Shown here piece by piece: positions 54,377 to 64,000 of a DNA stretch of 64,000 bases; positions within the stretch are counted from its first letter, which is position 1; each line of letters opens with the position of its first letter. The stretch is taken from the NCBI GenBank assembly GCA_013368375.1, contig JAACJP010000006.1, positions 1,364,001 through 1,428,000 of the forward strand, given 5' to 3'. This DNA is from Tricholomella constricta (Eukaryota; Basidiomycota; Agaricomycetes; Agaricales; Lyophyllaceae). A model generated the notes under the pieces. It did not search any database. It was not told the origin of the DNA and saw only the letters and a program-made list of their open reading frames with translations. The position numbers and the translations under genes were made by a program.

Positions 54377-55665
54377 ATGCGAGATATGCCCATGGTAACA
54401 TGGAGAGGTACGTGTTCCTTTGTAGCGCTGGCGTATCTAACTGGAGAAGCTAATTTTTGCGCAGGCGTGACCACGCCTCTTCACGCTGTGGCCATTAGTT
54501 GCACGATCTTCCGGCTCTGGCATAGACACTACAAGCGCCAGCTATGGTGGGACGACTACTGGGCAGCGCTATCCATTGTTTTCGATGTCGTGTATCTGAC
54601 CACGCCATTTCTGAGGCACCCTGTAACAGGTGAGAATCATTTCACAGGACTCCCTCACATGTTTTTTGCTAAAAAAGGCTCTACAGACCCATGTCAATCA
54701 AAGGAAATGCGGATCATGCTATTTTGGCTCACATCGTTGTCTTTCCCTCCTGTTGTCTGGTTGGTCCTCTTACCCTTGTTCTAAAAAAAAGTGAAAAGAA
54801 TCCCGCGGTGACGCTATTCCTGTACAGGTCTGCCAGGATCAGCATTGGTATGTCAATTGCTCGCATCGTGCCCCCGCAAACGCGGGTACGGTATCTCCTT
54901 TATGCCATGAACGTGCTTTTCGGTTTGATGTGTACTGGGACGCTGCTTCACAAAATAATTGTGTGTACGCGGGATAGTTCATGGCACAATAACGTCGCTG
55001 TACAATGCTATCTTGGTAGCGCTGTCGGAGTGCTGAGCATATGCAGTACGTCCAGATTAGGTCTCTCCTGCATATGAAGTTGAATTAACTTACATCCAAT
55101 ATCCAGCTGATGTGATTGCAGACGCCTGCCTTGTCGCGATACCTCTTCGCATGCTGTGGCGCGTGAAATTGCCTCGGACTCAGCGCCGCTTGATTCTCTC
55201 GATTTTTGCTTCGAGTATCATGAGCTCCCTCGTCGGCATCGTTTACACTGTCTTCGTTTTTCAAAAACAGAAGTACGGCAGCGCCGGTTGGGGCACTCGC
55301 ATCGGATTTATATCAAGCCTAAAAGTATGAGGTTTTCCTTTTTTTTATTATCAATCGATTTCATTTAGTCATTCCAGGCGGCTGTAATTCTTTTCGTCTG
55401 CAACCTCTTGGTGATTGTGACCTTTATATACCGCATATTCTGGAAGGACGATCAAGAGGATGTCTCCGAGCCTTTTGAAACGCGCAGCAAGCCAACTCAC
55501 CCGCTTCCTCCGTCTACGACTTTCATGTTGACCGAAATATCACCCACGCACCTCACCAATCGTCAAAGTCAAACACGGCTTTCTGGCTCATTTACCTTCG
55601 TCCGCTCTGCACCATGTCCGTCCCCTGCGTCGATCATCCAACCCCGTCGTCGGTTCTCGTTATGA
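54377..55665 (+). CDS. Multi-span integral membrane protein (Pth11/rhodopsin-like fungal family)
   Basis: A multi-exon gene: the first exon ends at 54407 (TWR), the second starts at 54465 (GVTTPLHAVAISCTIFRLWHRHY), and later segments follow short introns. Hydrophobic spans are visible in each exon (AALSIVFDVVYLTTP, YLLYAMNVLFGLMCTGTLL, RLILSIFASSIMSSLVGIVYTVFVF, AAVILFVCNLLVIVTFIYRIF). The stretch ADVIADACLVAIPLRMLWRVKLPRTQRR is a recurring signature of a basidiomycete membrane-protein family. The C-terminal tail is cytosolic-looking and Ser/Pro-rich. Ligand and function are unknown. Exon junctions around 54640-54840 are uncertain. Confidence 0.65.
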
Positions 55666-55976
55666 GGTCGGCGAACCTCCTCACTCTCGTTCCCTTGTTG
55701 TATCTTTGCACCACCCTGTTACCCGAGGACAGTGCCATGCTGACGTGGTCGTCGCCATGTCCTCGGAACCGGTTATATTCTATTAATTCAGCAAACTGTC
55801 CCATGTCCAGCCCACGATGCCGAACGAAGGGTCAACGAGCCGAACTCCTTTGCCAGGATCTCAGCCCTACGGTCCCTACCCATTGGCCAATGTGGCACCC
55901 GCCATTTCAATCGGCATGCACCTGTGGCGTGGAATGTTCCCACAGAGATCAGTGACATGATTGATCAGTGCTATTC
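55666..55976. other. Intergenic before the PEP mutase-family gene
   Basis: No supported exon. Probably the 3' flank of the membrane-protein gene and the promoter of the next gene. Confidence 0.45.
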
Positions 55977-57419
55977 ATGGCCTCTTGCGCTCTCAGCTCT
56001 TTGCTGTCACGGAGCTCATCCAGCATATATCGGCTCACACCGTCCATCGATACCATGAAAGCAAGCATTCGACTACGACAGTTGCTGCAAGATGACGGCG
56101 TGATTGTGCGTGAGTTCATTCATATATTCTCTATCATGTTCTCAGATAACGTTCAATCGCACTGACAATGTATGCATCAGGTTGCGCCAGGTGTATATGA
56201 TGGCATCTCAGCGCGTCTGGCTCTGGAGGCAGGTTTCAGTGCCCTATATATGAGCGGCGCTTCGACCACAGCGTCGATGCTGGGCCAACCGGACCTAGCC
56301 CTTGCTACACAGAACGACTTCGTTCAGGTGCATAATACATGATTACGACTCCAAATCCCATCTGGATTCGTCTTGTTTAGAACGCGACCATGATTACTGG
56401 GCTGTCCCCCGGGACTCCGTTGATATGTGACGCCGACACAGGGTGAGCCAGCTTTCTTGCCTGCCTAGTGGATATCCGTTAACGAGGCTTGCCAGCTTTG
56501 GCGGTCCAGTCATGGTGGCGAGAACGGTGACAGCGTATGCGCGCGCAGGGGTTGCAGCGTTGCACATTGAAGATCAGGTGGGTCAGCGCCCTGATCTACG
56601 ATTTTACTACCTGTTAATTAATGTGTGACATCAGGTTCAGGCAAAACGTTGTGGCCACCTTCTTGGGAAACAGATCGCGCCACTGCCAGAATTTATTGCT
56701 CGAATACGCGCTGCTGTTGCTGCGCGTGCAAAAATCTCAGATGGTGATATTGTGCTCATTGCAAGGACGGACGCGGCCCAAGGGCTGGGCATGGACGAGG
56801 CTTTGAAGCGGCTGAAGATGGCCGTTGAAGCTGGAGCCGATGGTGAGCAAAACGAACACAGTAACCTGTGTGTACAAATTTAGACAAGCCTCGATGACTT
56901 CCCAGTCGCTTTTTTGGAGGGTGTCAGGAGCCGGGAAGAAGTCGTGCGGACAGTGAAGGAGCTAGCACCGACACCAGTATGCCTCCGTTCAATTTCAAAC
57001 TGGACACTTAATGAACTCAAACAACAAAAAGGTGCTTCTGAATGTGGTCCATGGCGGCTCAACTCCGGATTTCACTGTCGAAGACGCCAGATCGCTAGGC
57101 GTAAAGATCGTCAGTAAGTACTATCCCATATTCTAGAAGTGTTTTCGTCTTCTAAACGCCAGTCCAAGTCTTTCCCCTTATTTCAGCGGTCCCTGCGGTC
57201 CACGGTATCCGTGCGGCCCTCGAGTCTCTAAAGGCCAGCGGCTCAGATGTTCCGACAGCCGGAGGCATGGGTCCGAAGGCTTTCTTCCAGGTCATGGGTA
57301 AGTTCAGGTTTTGCAATCGATCTCAGGTTTTGACGACGTTGGTCTATCTTTCAGGTCTGGATGAAGCGATTGAAATTGACCGGGAGGCGGGAGGGGGCTC
57401 TTTCAGTGAGCTGTATTGA
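55977..57419 (+). CDS. Isocitrate lyase / PEP mutase family enzyme (methylisocitrate lyase-like)
   Basis: Nine exons splice in frame to 318 residues: 55977-56105, 56181-56327, 56381-56442, 56496-56577, 56635-56842, 56906-56976, 57032-57113, 57187-57297 and 57355-57419. The fold signature is clear: APGVYDGISARLALEAGF, YMSGASTTAS, PLICDADTGFGGP (metal-binding Asp residues), HIEDQVQAKRCGHL (K-R-C-G-H with the catalytic Cys), IARTDA and FLEGVRS. Family members cleave C-C or hydrolyse C-C/P-C bonds in small oxo-acids (methylisocitrate lyase, oxaloacetate hydrolase, PEP mutase); the exact substrate cannot be told. The N-terminal 26 residues are Ser/Arg-rich with no acidic residue before position 25, so a mitochondrial presequence is possible. 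A second ATG at 56055 would give a cytosolic form. Confidence 0.88.
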
Positions 57420-57924
57420 TGGATTCCCCGTTGTCATTTCCTTTGTCGTACTTGAGGATCAGTTGAAATTATCGTTATCAACAATACAGTCTCGAAACAA
57501 CCAAAATGGTTATTGGGATCATTCATTTCATGTCTCTTTATGCTTAGATTCTTGACCAACCGGCGACCACTAGTATTGGCAATCAAAAACTCATGCTCAT
57601 GTCGACGGTCGCAAGTTGCACCTTTCAATCTCGAAAAAAAAAACGCGCATTTCAGGAGAAGTATATTTTACTGAAGCCCCTAAACCAAGTGGTGAAAAAC
57701 TGTATATTGAGGCTGGGACGATGTCCAGGTCGTCATGTACATTTGTCGATCTTTAACGTCGTCGTTTGAACGTTGAAAGTTTGAACGTTCAAGAAGCTAT
57801 TACTGCGCGTGGGAGAAAACCCTTGCATCGAGAGTGTCTCGCTGTGTCTCGTTGCTTGCCCGTTCGCTCATGCTACTGTCCTGCGGGAATCTGCCTGCGC
57901 ATCCTGTTGACCTCATCCTATAAT
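57420..57924. other. Intergenic between the PEP mutase-family and HNH genes
   Basis: No supported gene. A short direct repeat GTTTGAACGTT(G/C) occurs at about 57765-57790, and an A-run lies at 57635-57645. Confidence 0.45.
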
Positions 57925-59274
57925 ATGTCAGGCGATTCCGTCGCTTCATTTACGAAGTCTGTGAAAGATATAATCATTACCGAGTACCGCTACCGCTGCG
58001 TCATATGTCTGCAATACCTCACCGAAGGTGCTACCCAAGCCGCCCATGTGCTAGATTCTGCCTCGGTGGGTAAGAAGCAGGTTCGTAACAACGAAAACGG
58101 CACTTTACACGAGCACTAATCTTTTCATGCACAGCTGGACATGGCAGTTGAAATAGGTTTTGTGACTGCGGATTATCAGAGAAGCTCAGTCGTCAACGGG
58201 ATCGCACGTACGTGTAGACACCGTTCAGCTGCTCAGCGTTGATGAACTTAGATGCAGAATGCCCTACCTGTCATATCGGGTTCTTTACTCCCAATGACAT
58301 CGCCCTTTCACCCTGCCTACCCGTCCTGGAATACATTCATCGATACATCAAAGATACCCCGATAGCCAACCAAATCCCCCTGCATCAGGTATGCCTACAG
58401 CTAAATATAGCAGTTTCTGACTGCCTGAAGGTTCAACGTTCAGGTATTTGAGTTCCTCGAGCGTGCAATGACAGGGGACGTTGTCCCGTTGCCAGACCCG
58501 ACCCCCATTTTGCCGTATCTTGGGCTCTTCAGCCTAGTTGTTTTGAATCCGGAAGTGGTGGTTGGGCGTCACCTCTCCACTCAGCATCTACCCAAGCTTT
58601 CCATCCTGCGAAGCGGTCGTTTTCATCCTGCCCCTGACGGGACGCACCCGGCGGATGAGCATGTCGCTCGGATATTTGACGTCATGGCTGTTGCATCTGC
58701 TAACCCCCCTCTATCACCTGGAACCATTCCGTTATCAGCAACGGATCCTGATTTCCAGCAACACCGCTATTGGCGGGTGCCAGTGAACTTAGGGGCCATC
58801 TTTACAGCATTGGCAGTTCGTGTCATCATGAAGTCATCGGAATGCGATGAGATCATTCGAACCCGAGCGATCGTTGCCTTGCTTCTGTCGAGAGCGACGG
58901 AAACCAAAATAAGCCGTCGCGAAGCAGCTAGACCAAGCGGGGGTGGTGGATACAAGGGGGGTGGTGGATCCACTGGTCGTGGATCCGGAAAAGGTCATGA
59001 TGGCAGTGGGAAACCAGGTAGTGGTACGGCTGGGCGGGGAAGGGAGACAAGGAGCCTCCGAAGTGGTGATCGTGGTGAGCCACCAGCCAAGAGGGTCCGG
59101 AGGAAGGAAGACCCCCATGCCTCGAAATCTCTCGTAGAAATGCCCGAACCTGGGCTTAGTGACCGGAGTGGTGCGCAGTCTTCGAATCAAATCCCGTACT
59201 TGCTTGACCTCTTTGACAAACAAGCTCGCCAGAAAGATTCCATCATGGAGTACATCCAGAGGATTGGGAGGTAG
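57925..59274 (+). CDS. HNH endonuclease-like fungal protein with Gly-rich tail
   Basis: Four exons (57925-58080, 58135-58207, 58252-58388, 58444-59274) give 398 residues. The N-terminal region has CVICLQYLTEGATQAAHVLDS, a Cys pair followed by AAHVLD, then CPTCHIGFF; this fits the HNH-type domain common in basidiomycete proteins of unknown biology (Cys pair, A-H-V-(L/I)). The central region is a mixed alpha/beta segment. From about 58935 it becomes a Gly/Arg/Ser-rich stretch (GGGGYKGGGGSTGRGSGKG) with a basic KRVRRKED motif, and a short helix ends it. DNA or RNA binding by the tail is inferred. Nuclease activity is not proven, because only part of the metal site can be placed. Confidence 0.7.
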
Positions 59275-60394
59275 CATCGTCATTTTCAACGGCCGTCGAC
59301 GATGTATCTGTGCACTCTTTAAGCCCATATGAAGATTCGGAGCCAAGTGACAGTAATCCCAACTCTACCCCCGACTCTACCGATGGCCTTGGTAAATTAT
59401 CTTCAATGTTCTCTCCACATTGCTGATTATCTTGTAGATGATCCCAGTACATGGCAATTTGGGCCATCGTATAGATCTGATAGGATTATTGTTGCTGCGA
59501 GGGGCATAAGCCTTGTTTGAATGGACACCATTGTCTGGCGGTATTCCAGCATTTCATCTGCCAAATCCAGGTTTTGCACAAAAAGGAATAGAAGGTCTAG
59601 TCATGAGGGTACTCTCATCACAACATTGGCTCCTTTTTGATTTCCTTCAGGGGTTAGTTATTTCGACACCCATTTTGCTTTGTGGTCTATGTGAGCACCA
59701 CGAATTATGATGTTGCTACAGCAAACGTCCAATTTACAAGGAGCGCATAGATGATAAATGGTCAGGATGTATATTCGTGGCTGAATTGACGCATGACATG
59801 ACGTATGCAAGTGCGCCTCTTGATGCGTAGATGCAATATCTAGCCATGAATAATAAAAACAAAACAAACTTCCATAATCCACCCATCCAAGAAAGCGACA
59901 TTCTAAGAAGAGAGTCTTAAAGAAGCAGCTCTCGACTACTCAAGAGGTGGTTGAGGTGGATGTAAATGTCCGTCCCGAAGCCGTCCATCGCTATCAGACA
60001 AAGATCAGCCCCAAAATAAGGGGCATACTGGCCCACGAGGTTTGGATTAAGAATAGCGTCGGAGAGAAGAATATGGAGACTCATCAATCTGGAAAGCGGA
60101 AGGCCATACCCAAAGCCAGAGACGTACAGAGAAGCCCAGGCTGGTGAACTTGCGCAATCATGATTGATATTTACGGTTGTAAAGGATATTTTAGAGACCT
60201 GACCTCACCTGATAAACCCACAATTCCCCTCTAGTTAGAGGTGACCAAATATAGTGTCGCCCCCTAATTGGAGGTAAATCTAGTTGTTCTCGCCCTCCTT
60301 CCATAAACCTGTAATATCTCCCCGCGAAAAACCCAAGATAATAGTTAATTCGATAGCAACAGTACTACTAGCATCAGTAAATTTGGAAAGTTTG

Positions 60395-60418
60395 CATCAG
60401 CAAGTTTGGGAAAATGCT
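60395..60418 (+). repeat. Left member of a candidate terminal inverted repeat pair
   Basis: CATCAGCAAGTTTGGGAAAATGCT matches the reverse complement of 61427-61450 at 22 of 24 positions. A diverged extra copy (CATCAGTAAATTTGG) lies just upstream at 60373. Together these suggest a small non-autonomous element of about 1.06 kb. No target duplication was identified. Confidence 0.45.
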
Positions 60419-61426
60419 GTGAGACCACGTGAAAAACCAAAATATTGTATTGATTGACGGATCAATATATGGCTTGCGCAATGTATCATATTGGAATATA
60501 TTGCCTAATTACATTACAAGGGCCACCTCGCATTGCAAGGGGTTTACAAGTGATCGATGGACCACTTTCCATGTGACAAAAAAAAAAAAAAAACGACGAA
60601 GTCCAATCAAACTCCGCTTCAATGTCCATCAAGCCCCCATTTCATTGCCACGTCGCTCGTTGCCTCCTCTTCTCACCCCCACTTTTTTTTTTGTCATCTG
60701 CGGGAGACATGTTTCCTCCATGGTGCCTCGTGTTGAGTTCGCCCGTTCTGTGGGCACTCTGTTGTCACAAGCACCATGTCGTTGCTGTGACGCCGCCTCT
60801 ATGCTATCTTGTTTACAACTCGCTTCTCCCATACTGACACATCTGATTTTCTAGGCAACCAGTATTATTCTTCGAGACTTGGTAATCTCTAGCTAGGTCT
60901 GTCATTTCTGACTGTGTGTCCGCTGGCCGTTACAGGTGACAACGGGGTCACAATGTAATGCAGGTGAGCTTTTTCTCGATCTCTTTCAGTCAACGCAGGG
61001 CTCATCCTTTGTTACAGGTCCGACCTGCCTCCTTCATTCCGACATACCGGTTCTTCGCACAGCCGCCGCACGCATTGTATTTACGAGGGTCTGGTCATTG
61101 TCTTTCCCTGGGAGTCAGCGTAGGGGACACATGTCGCCGTAGTTTAAAATTACGATATGCTACGTAGATGTCTGTATCTTGTGGAATATTATACATATAT
61201 TCACCTCTATGTAACCGTGAGGGCACAAAATCTGATTTGAATGCTATCCTTTGTCTAATTTATAAAGCCTATATAAGGCCCTGCCAACCGCGAGAGTAAA
61301 TGTGAAATCGATAATCACGGTGGGAATTGGCAATATCTGTAATCTCATACGACTAGGTGACCCCTTATGGCCATGTGGCATATGTAGACCACTATATGGA
61401 CATATATGGCACGGTCAAGGCACCGT

Positions 61427-61450
61427 AGCAATTTCCCAAATTTGCTGATG
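61427..61450 (-). repeat. Right member of a candidate terminal inverted repeat pair
   Basis: AGCAATTTCCCAAATTTGCT then GATG, inverse of 60395-60418. No transposase lies between the pair. Confidence 0.45.
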
Positions 61451-61746
61451 TGGGTAAAGCGTTGTTCCAACTGTACATGTTTGGTCATGTTATTAAGTAA
61501 TTTGAACGCATTATCGTGAGGTTAGAATAATTGTAAAGCATCATAAGGAGTTGAAAGACATGGGAATTCTTATTGAACAGTATGCTTGGGTGGAATGTTT
61601 CATCAGAATGCTAACAGGTTTGCCTTTCAGGCAATAATTATATTCTGTGCAAAGTTTCCTACTGTGGTTGCCTGCATACCTTGGTCCTGCATGACCTTCA
61701 TTTTCGAAGCTCATCCTTTGCAAAATTTCACTGAGCGCTGATATGC

Positions 61747-64000
61747 ACCCCCTTCGGCTGGCCACCGATCCGACGTCCCGACCACAGTAAACCGCCCAAA
61801 GATGCACGCGACAGTATCGACCGACTCGCCAACCAACTCGCCGACCAACTCCCGACCTAAACGCGACCTACCCATCTCGGCCGACCTCGTTCACGGGCGC
61901 CGGAGATCGGAGTAACCGTGTAGTCACCAAGCGACTACGCACGTTCGTCTGTCAAAACGTCAAACACCTGACTTGGCACCTTACCCATGACGTACTTACC
62001 GACAAAAACCACTCCGTCTCCTATTCACGGCACAGATCCGACTAACTCACGGAGTCCCGCAATCGCTGACTGCCCTGACCACGTATCCGATCCGACGCTG
62101 GTATCCGATCAATAACGCGCCACACTCGACTTGTCCTCAGAAATGCACCGCGCGGCACCAGACTTGGCGACAACCTAACGTGAAACGCCTGCATGGTCGC
62201 ACTAAGAGTCGGTGATTTGGCTTTACCATATAAACAAATCCCATGTAGTACCTACTGCCCCCCCAGTGAATTATAGCCCGTATTTTCCCTCACGTTCAGA
62301 GTTAATAGCTCAAAAACCATCGTCTCCGTCGTCACCGAACCGTCCTCATCGTATAAACCCGTCGCAAACCGCCGTAACCGTCGCCACTGTAGTAAATCTA
62401 GTAAACCGCCGTATCTGTCCGCTCGTAACCACCGCCCGAACCCGTGAGTTCTCCGTTTTAGCATCGTTCGTCTCGTTGTCGCGCCACCGACATCAACAGT
62501 CGCGTCGCCGACCAGTTCCAGCTGGGAACTATCGCATACCATCGCACTCGTCGCATCGTCGTCGGTTCGACTAATATCGAGTCGGGTCGTCTTAACCTTC
62601 GCCCAAACCATCCTTTTAGCCCTGCACACTTGCGTGTTTGGGAACTTTTAACACTTCTCGCCCCCTATAGTTGTTAGTTGTTTTGTTGTTGTGTACAGCA
62701 CCCACAGGCCTTCTAGCTCTATCATTCTGGAACCCACCGCGAGGGTTTTAAAAACCACCGCCGAACACGCAACCTTCTTACACTTTTTCGTAAAAACCTA
62801 CGACGCGGCGACCATTCCGCCGGAGACTCGACAAGAAACGAGAGCCCGAACCCTTCGTGCCGAAATCCGCGCTGTCTTCGGAGAGGCCGACACCGACTCA
62901 GAATCCCTCTCCCCGCTCTTTCACTCAGTAACCCCACATCGCGCGATCCACAACAACCTCAGTCCTCTGTTCTATAGCCCTTTATCAGACCTACCATCGC
63001 CTATCTCGACCGACCGAACCCTGTCTCGTGAACCGACCGCCCGAACCAACTCAGACTCCGACCCCTTTGCATCGGAACTCCCTACTACCGATCAAGGAGT
63101 AGAATTTAGACTCATTCCCCTATTGCCTACGACACCCGAAACCTCAGATTCTTCCTCACTGTCATATTCCCCCTCTCCGTCCCCTCTTCAGAGACCAACA
63201 CCATCTGTCATGGCACAACCACCGATCGTTATGAAACCAATGCCCGCGCGCGGACAAAGTTCGGCACCGACGTTCTCACCCGAACGCGCACGCGAACTAC
63301 GGCGGTATTTCTCAGACCTGGATCACCTCTTCACCGAATGTAACGTGGTAGACGAACGAGAAAAGAAAATGCACGCCACACGATATACCGATATCGATAC
63401 AGCCGACCTATGGGAACAACTCGAGGAGTTCGCGAACGGCGCACACGACGACTGGCGAAAAGCGATAATGGCACTTTACCCAGGAGCTAGCGAGGAAAGA
63501 AAGTACTCGATGGCCGACCTCGACCACCTGATCAGAGAACGACACCGACTAGGGATCCAATCCAACAGCGACCTCGGAGAGTATTACCGACAGTTCCTTC
63601 CAATCACTCAATTCCTTGTCAGCAAAGACCGACTCTCGAAAAACGAACGCGACCGCCAATTTCGCCGCGGCCGATTCCAGTCCGACTTATGGTCAAAAAT
63701 CCATCGCAGACTCGAAATCTTAGACCCGAACCACCACCCAGACGACCCCTACTCCACCGAAAACATTCGCGCGGCGGCCGAACACATTCTCCACGGAACC
63801 AGCGCCGTCCGACGACAGGAAGAGCCGGCGCACGCACCACCACAGATTGCGATCGCACCACGCGGACCTTTATCGGACGCGACCAAGTCACCGAACGCGA
63901 ACCAACCCCTCAAATTGGAAGAGCTTTACGAGAAAATTCACCTTCTAGAACAGCACATCCACTGCTTAGAACACACTACAGGAAGCGACGGCAATCGGCC
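61747..64000 (+). mobile_element. LTR retrotransposon, 5' part only (element 4, continues beyond the window)
   Basis: Near 61,750 the sequence turns sharply C/A-rich and G/T-poor on the plus strand. About 0.9 kb of non-coding sequence (LTR and leader are presumed here; boundaries cannot be fixed with one LTR) precedes a gag-like frame open to the window end. The candidate LTR start TGATATGCACC (about 61749) and ends such as TGCACA (about 62626) are only guesses. Confidence 0.6.
62652..64000 (+). CDS. Element 4 gag (partial, 3' end outside the window)
   Basis: The frame is open from the stop at 62649 to the window end. The first ATG in it is at 63210 (MAQPPIVMKPMP), but coding character extends upstream at least to about 62712, so an upstream exon or non-ATG start is possible. 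The 5' part is acidic and Ser/Pro-rich. After 63210 comes a capsid-like region: RELRRYFSDLDHLF, DLWEQLEEFANG, DDWRKAIMALYPG and a segment with LGEYYRQFLPITQFL. This is the gag pattern of basidiomycete LTR elements with a charged helical capsid. No zinc knuckle lies within the visible part. Confidence 0.7.

Larger units (their letters stand above)
59275..61746. other. Gene-poor intergenic region
   Basis: About 2.5 kb with no convincing exon on either strand. It includes an A17 run near 60577, short hairpins near 60215-60245 (CCTCTAGTTAGAGG), and one pair of inverted repeats 1.0 kb apart (60395-60418, 61427-61450). Scattered short frames look random. Confidence 0.55.

Noticed and set aside
1..64000. 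CRISPR arrays, operons, bacterial promoters or riboswitches
   Set aside because: The window is fungal nuclear DNA; the tandem repeats found (9-bp and 27-bp) are coding microsatellites without spacers.

Overview
The window looks like genomic DNA from a mushroom-forming basidiomycete (Agaricomycete type). The reasons are dense 45-60 nt GT-AG introns, FunK1-type fungal kinases, a KDZ-family DNA transposase with a CxC2-like cysteine cluster, chromodomain Ty3/gypsy elements, and host genes of basidiomycete type (HAUS6-like augmin subunit, eL37, HNH protein, Pth11-like membrane protein). No bacterial features are present.

Positions 1-44,330 form a nested wreck of mobile DNA set in a FunK1 kinase cluster. 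One FunK1 gene is split at an 8-bp duplicated site (2066-2073 and 40691-40698). Between the halves lies a KDZ-type DNA transposon (2074-40690, about 11 kb without later insertions) with imperfect subterminal inverted repeats. It carries a ten-exon transposase near its right end (36742-40303) and at least three other genes. One of these, on the minus strand, is broken twice. A 6.1-kb Ty3/gypsy element (3201-9310, 4-bp duplication ccgg) interrupts it, and so does a second gypsy element (10269-31729, 5-bp duplication cgttg). The second element is itself interrupted inside gag by a third, 11-kb gypsy element (18397-29404, 5-bp duplication tgttc). Removing the insertions on paper restores reading frame at every junction, so the order of events can be read directly.

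The third element is the most unusual object. Its gag-protease and pol are in the same frame, separated by one UGA followed by CUA. It has a large extra 990-codon ORF after pol. Its whole length, LTRs included, is packed with perfect short hairpins with 7-11 bp arms. The second element carries tandem retropepsin domains and an intron-containing gene on the opposite strand with a Zn2Cys6-like cysteine pattern.

From 44.6 to 59.3 kb the window is ordinary host genome: a coiled-coil protein, an intron-containing tRNA-Lys(UUU), a HAUS6-like gene, an NTF2-domain gene divergently paired with the eL37 gene (ATG-only first exon and a 7-nt microexon), a seven-TM-like membrane protein, an isocitrate lyase/PEP mutase family enzyme, and an HNH-like protein. 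A 2.4-kb gene-poor stretch with a possible small inverted-repeat element follows. The window ends inside a fourth LTR retrotransposon, of which only the 5' region and part of gag are visible.

Limits: exon models come from splice motifs, frame continuity and remembered family patterns. No alignments, expression data or searches were run. Single-base frameshifts in the elements could be assembly errors.
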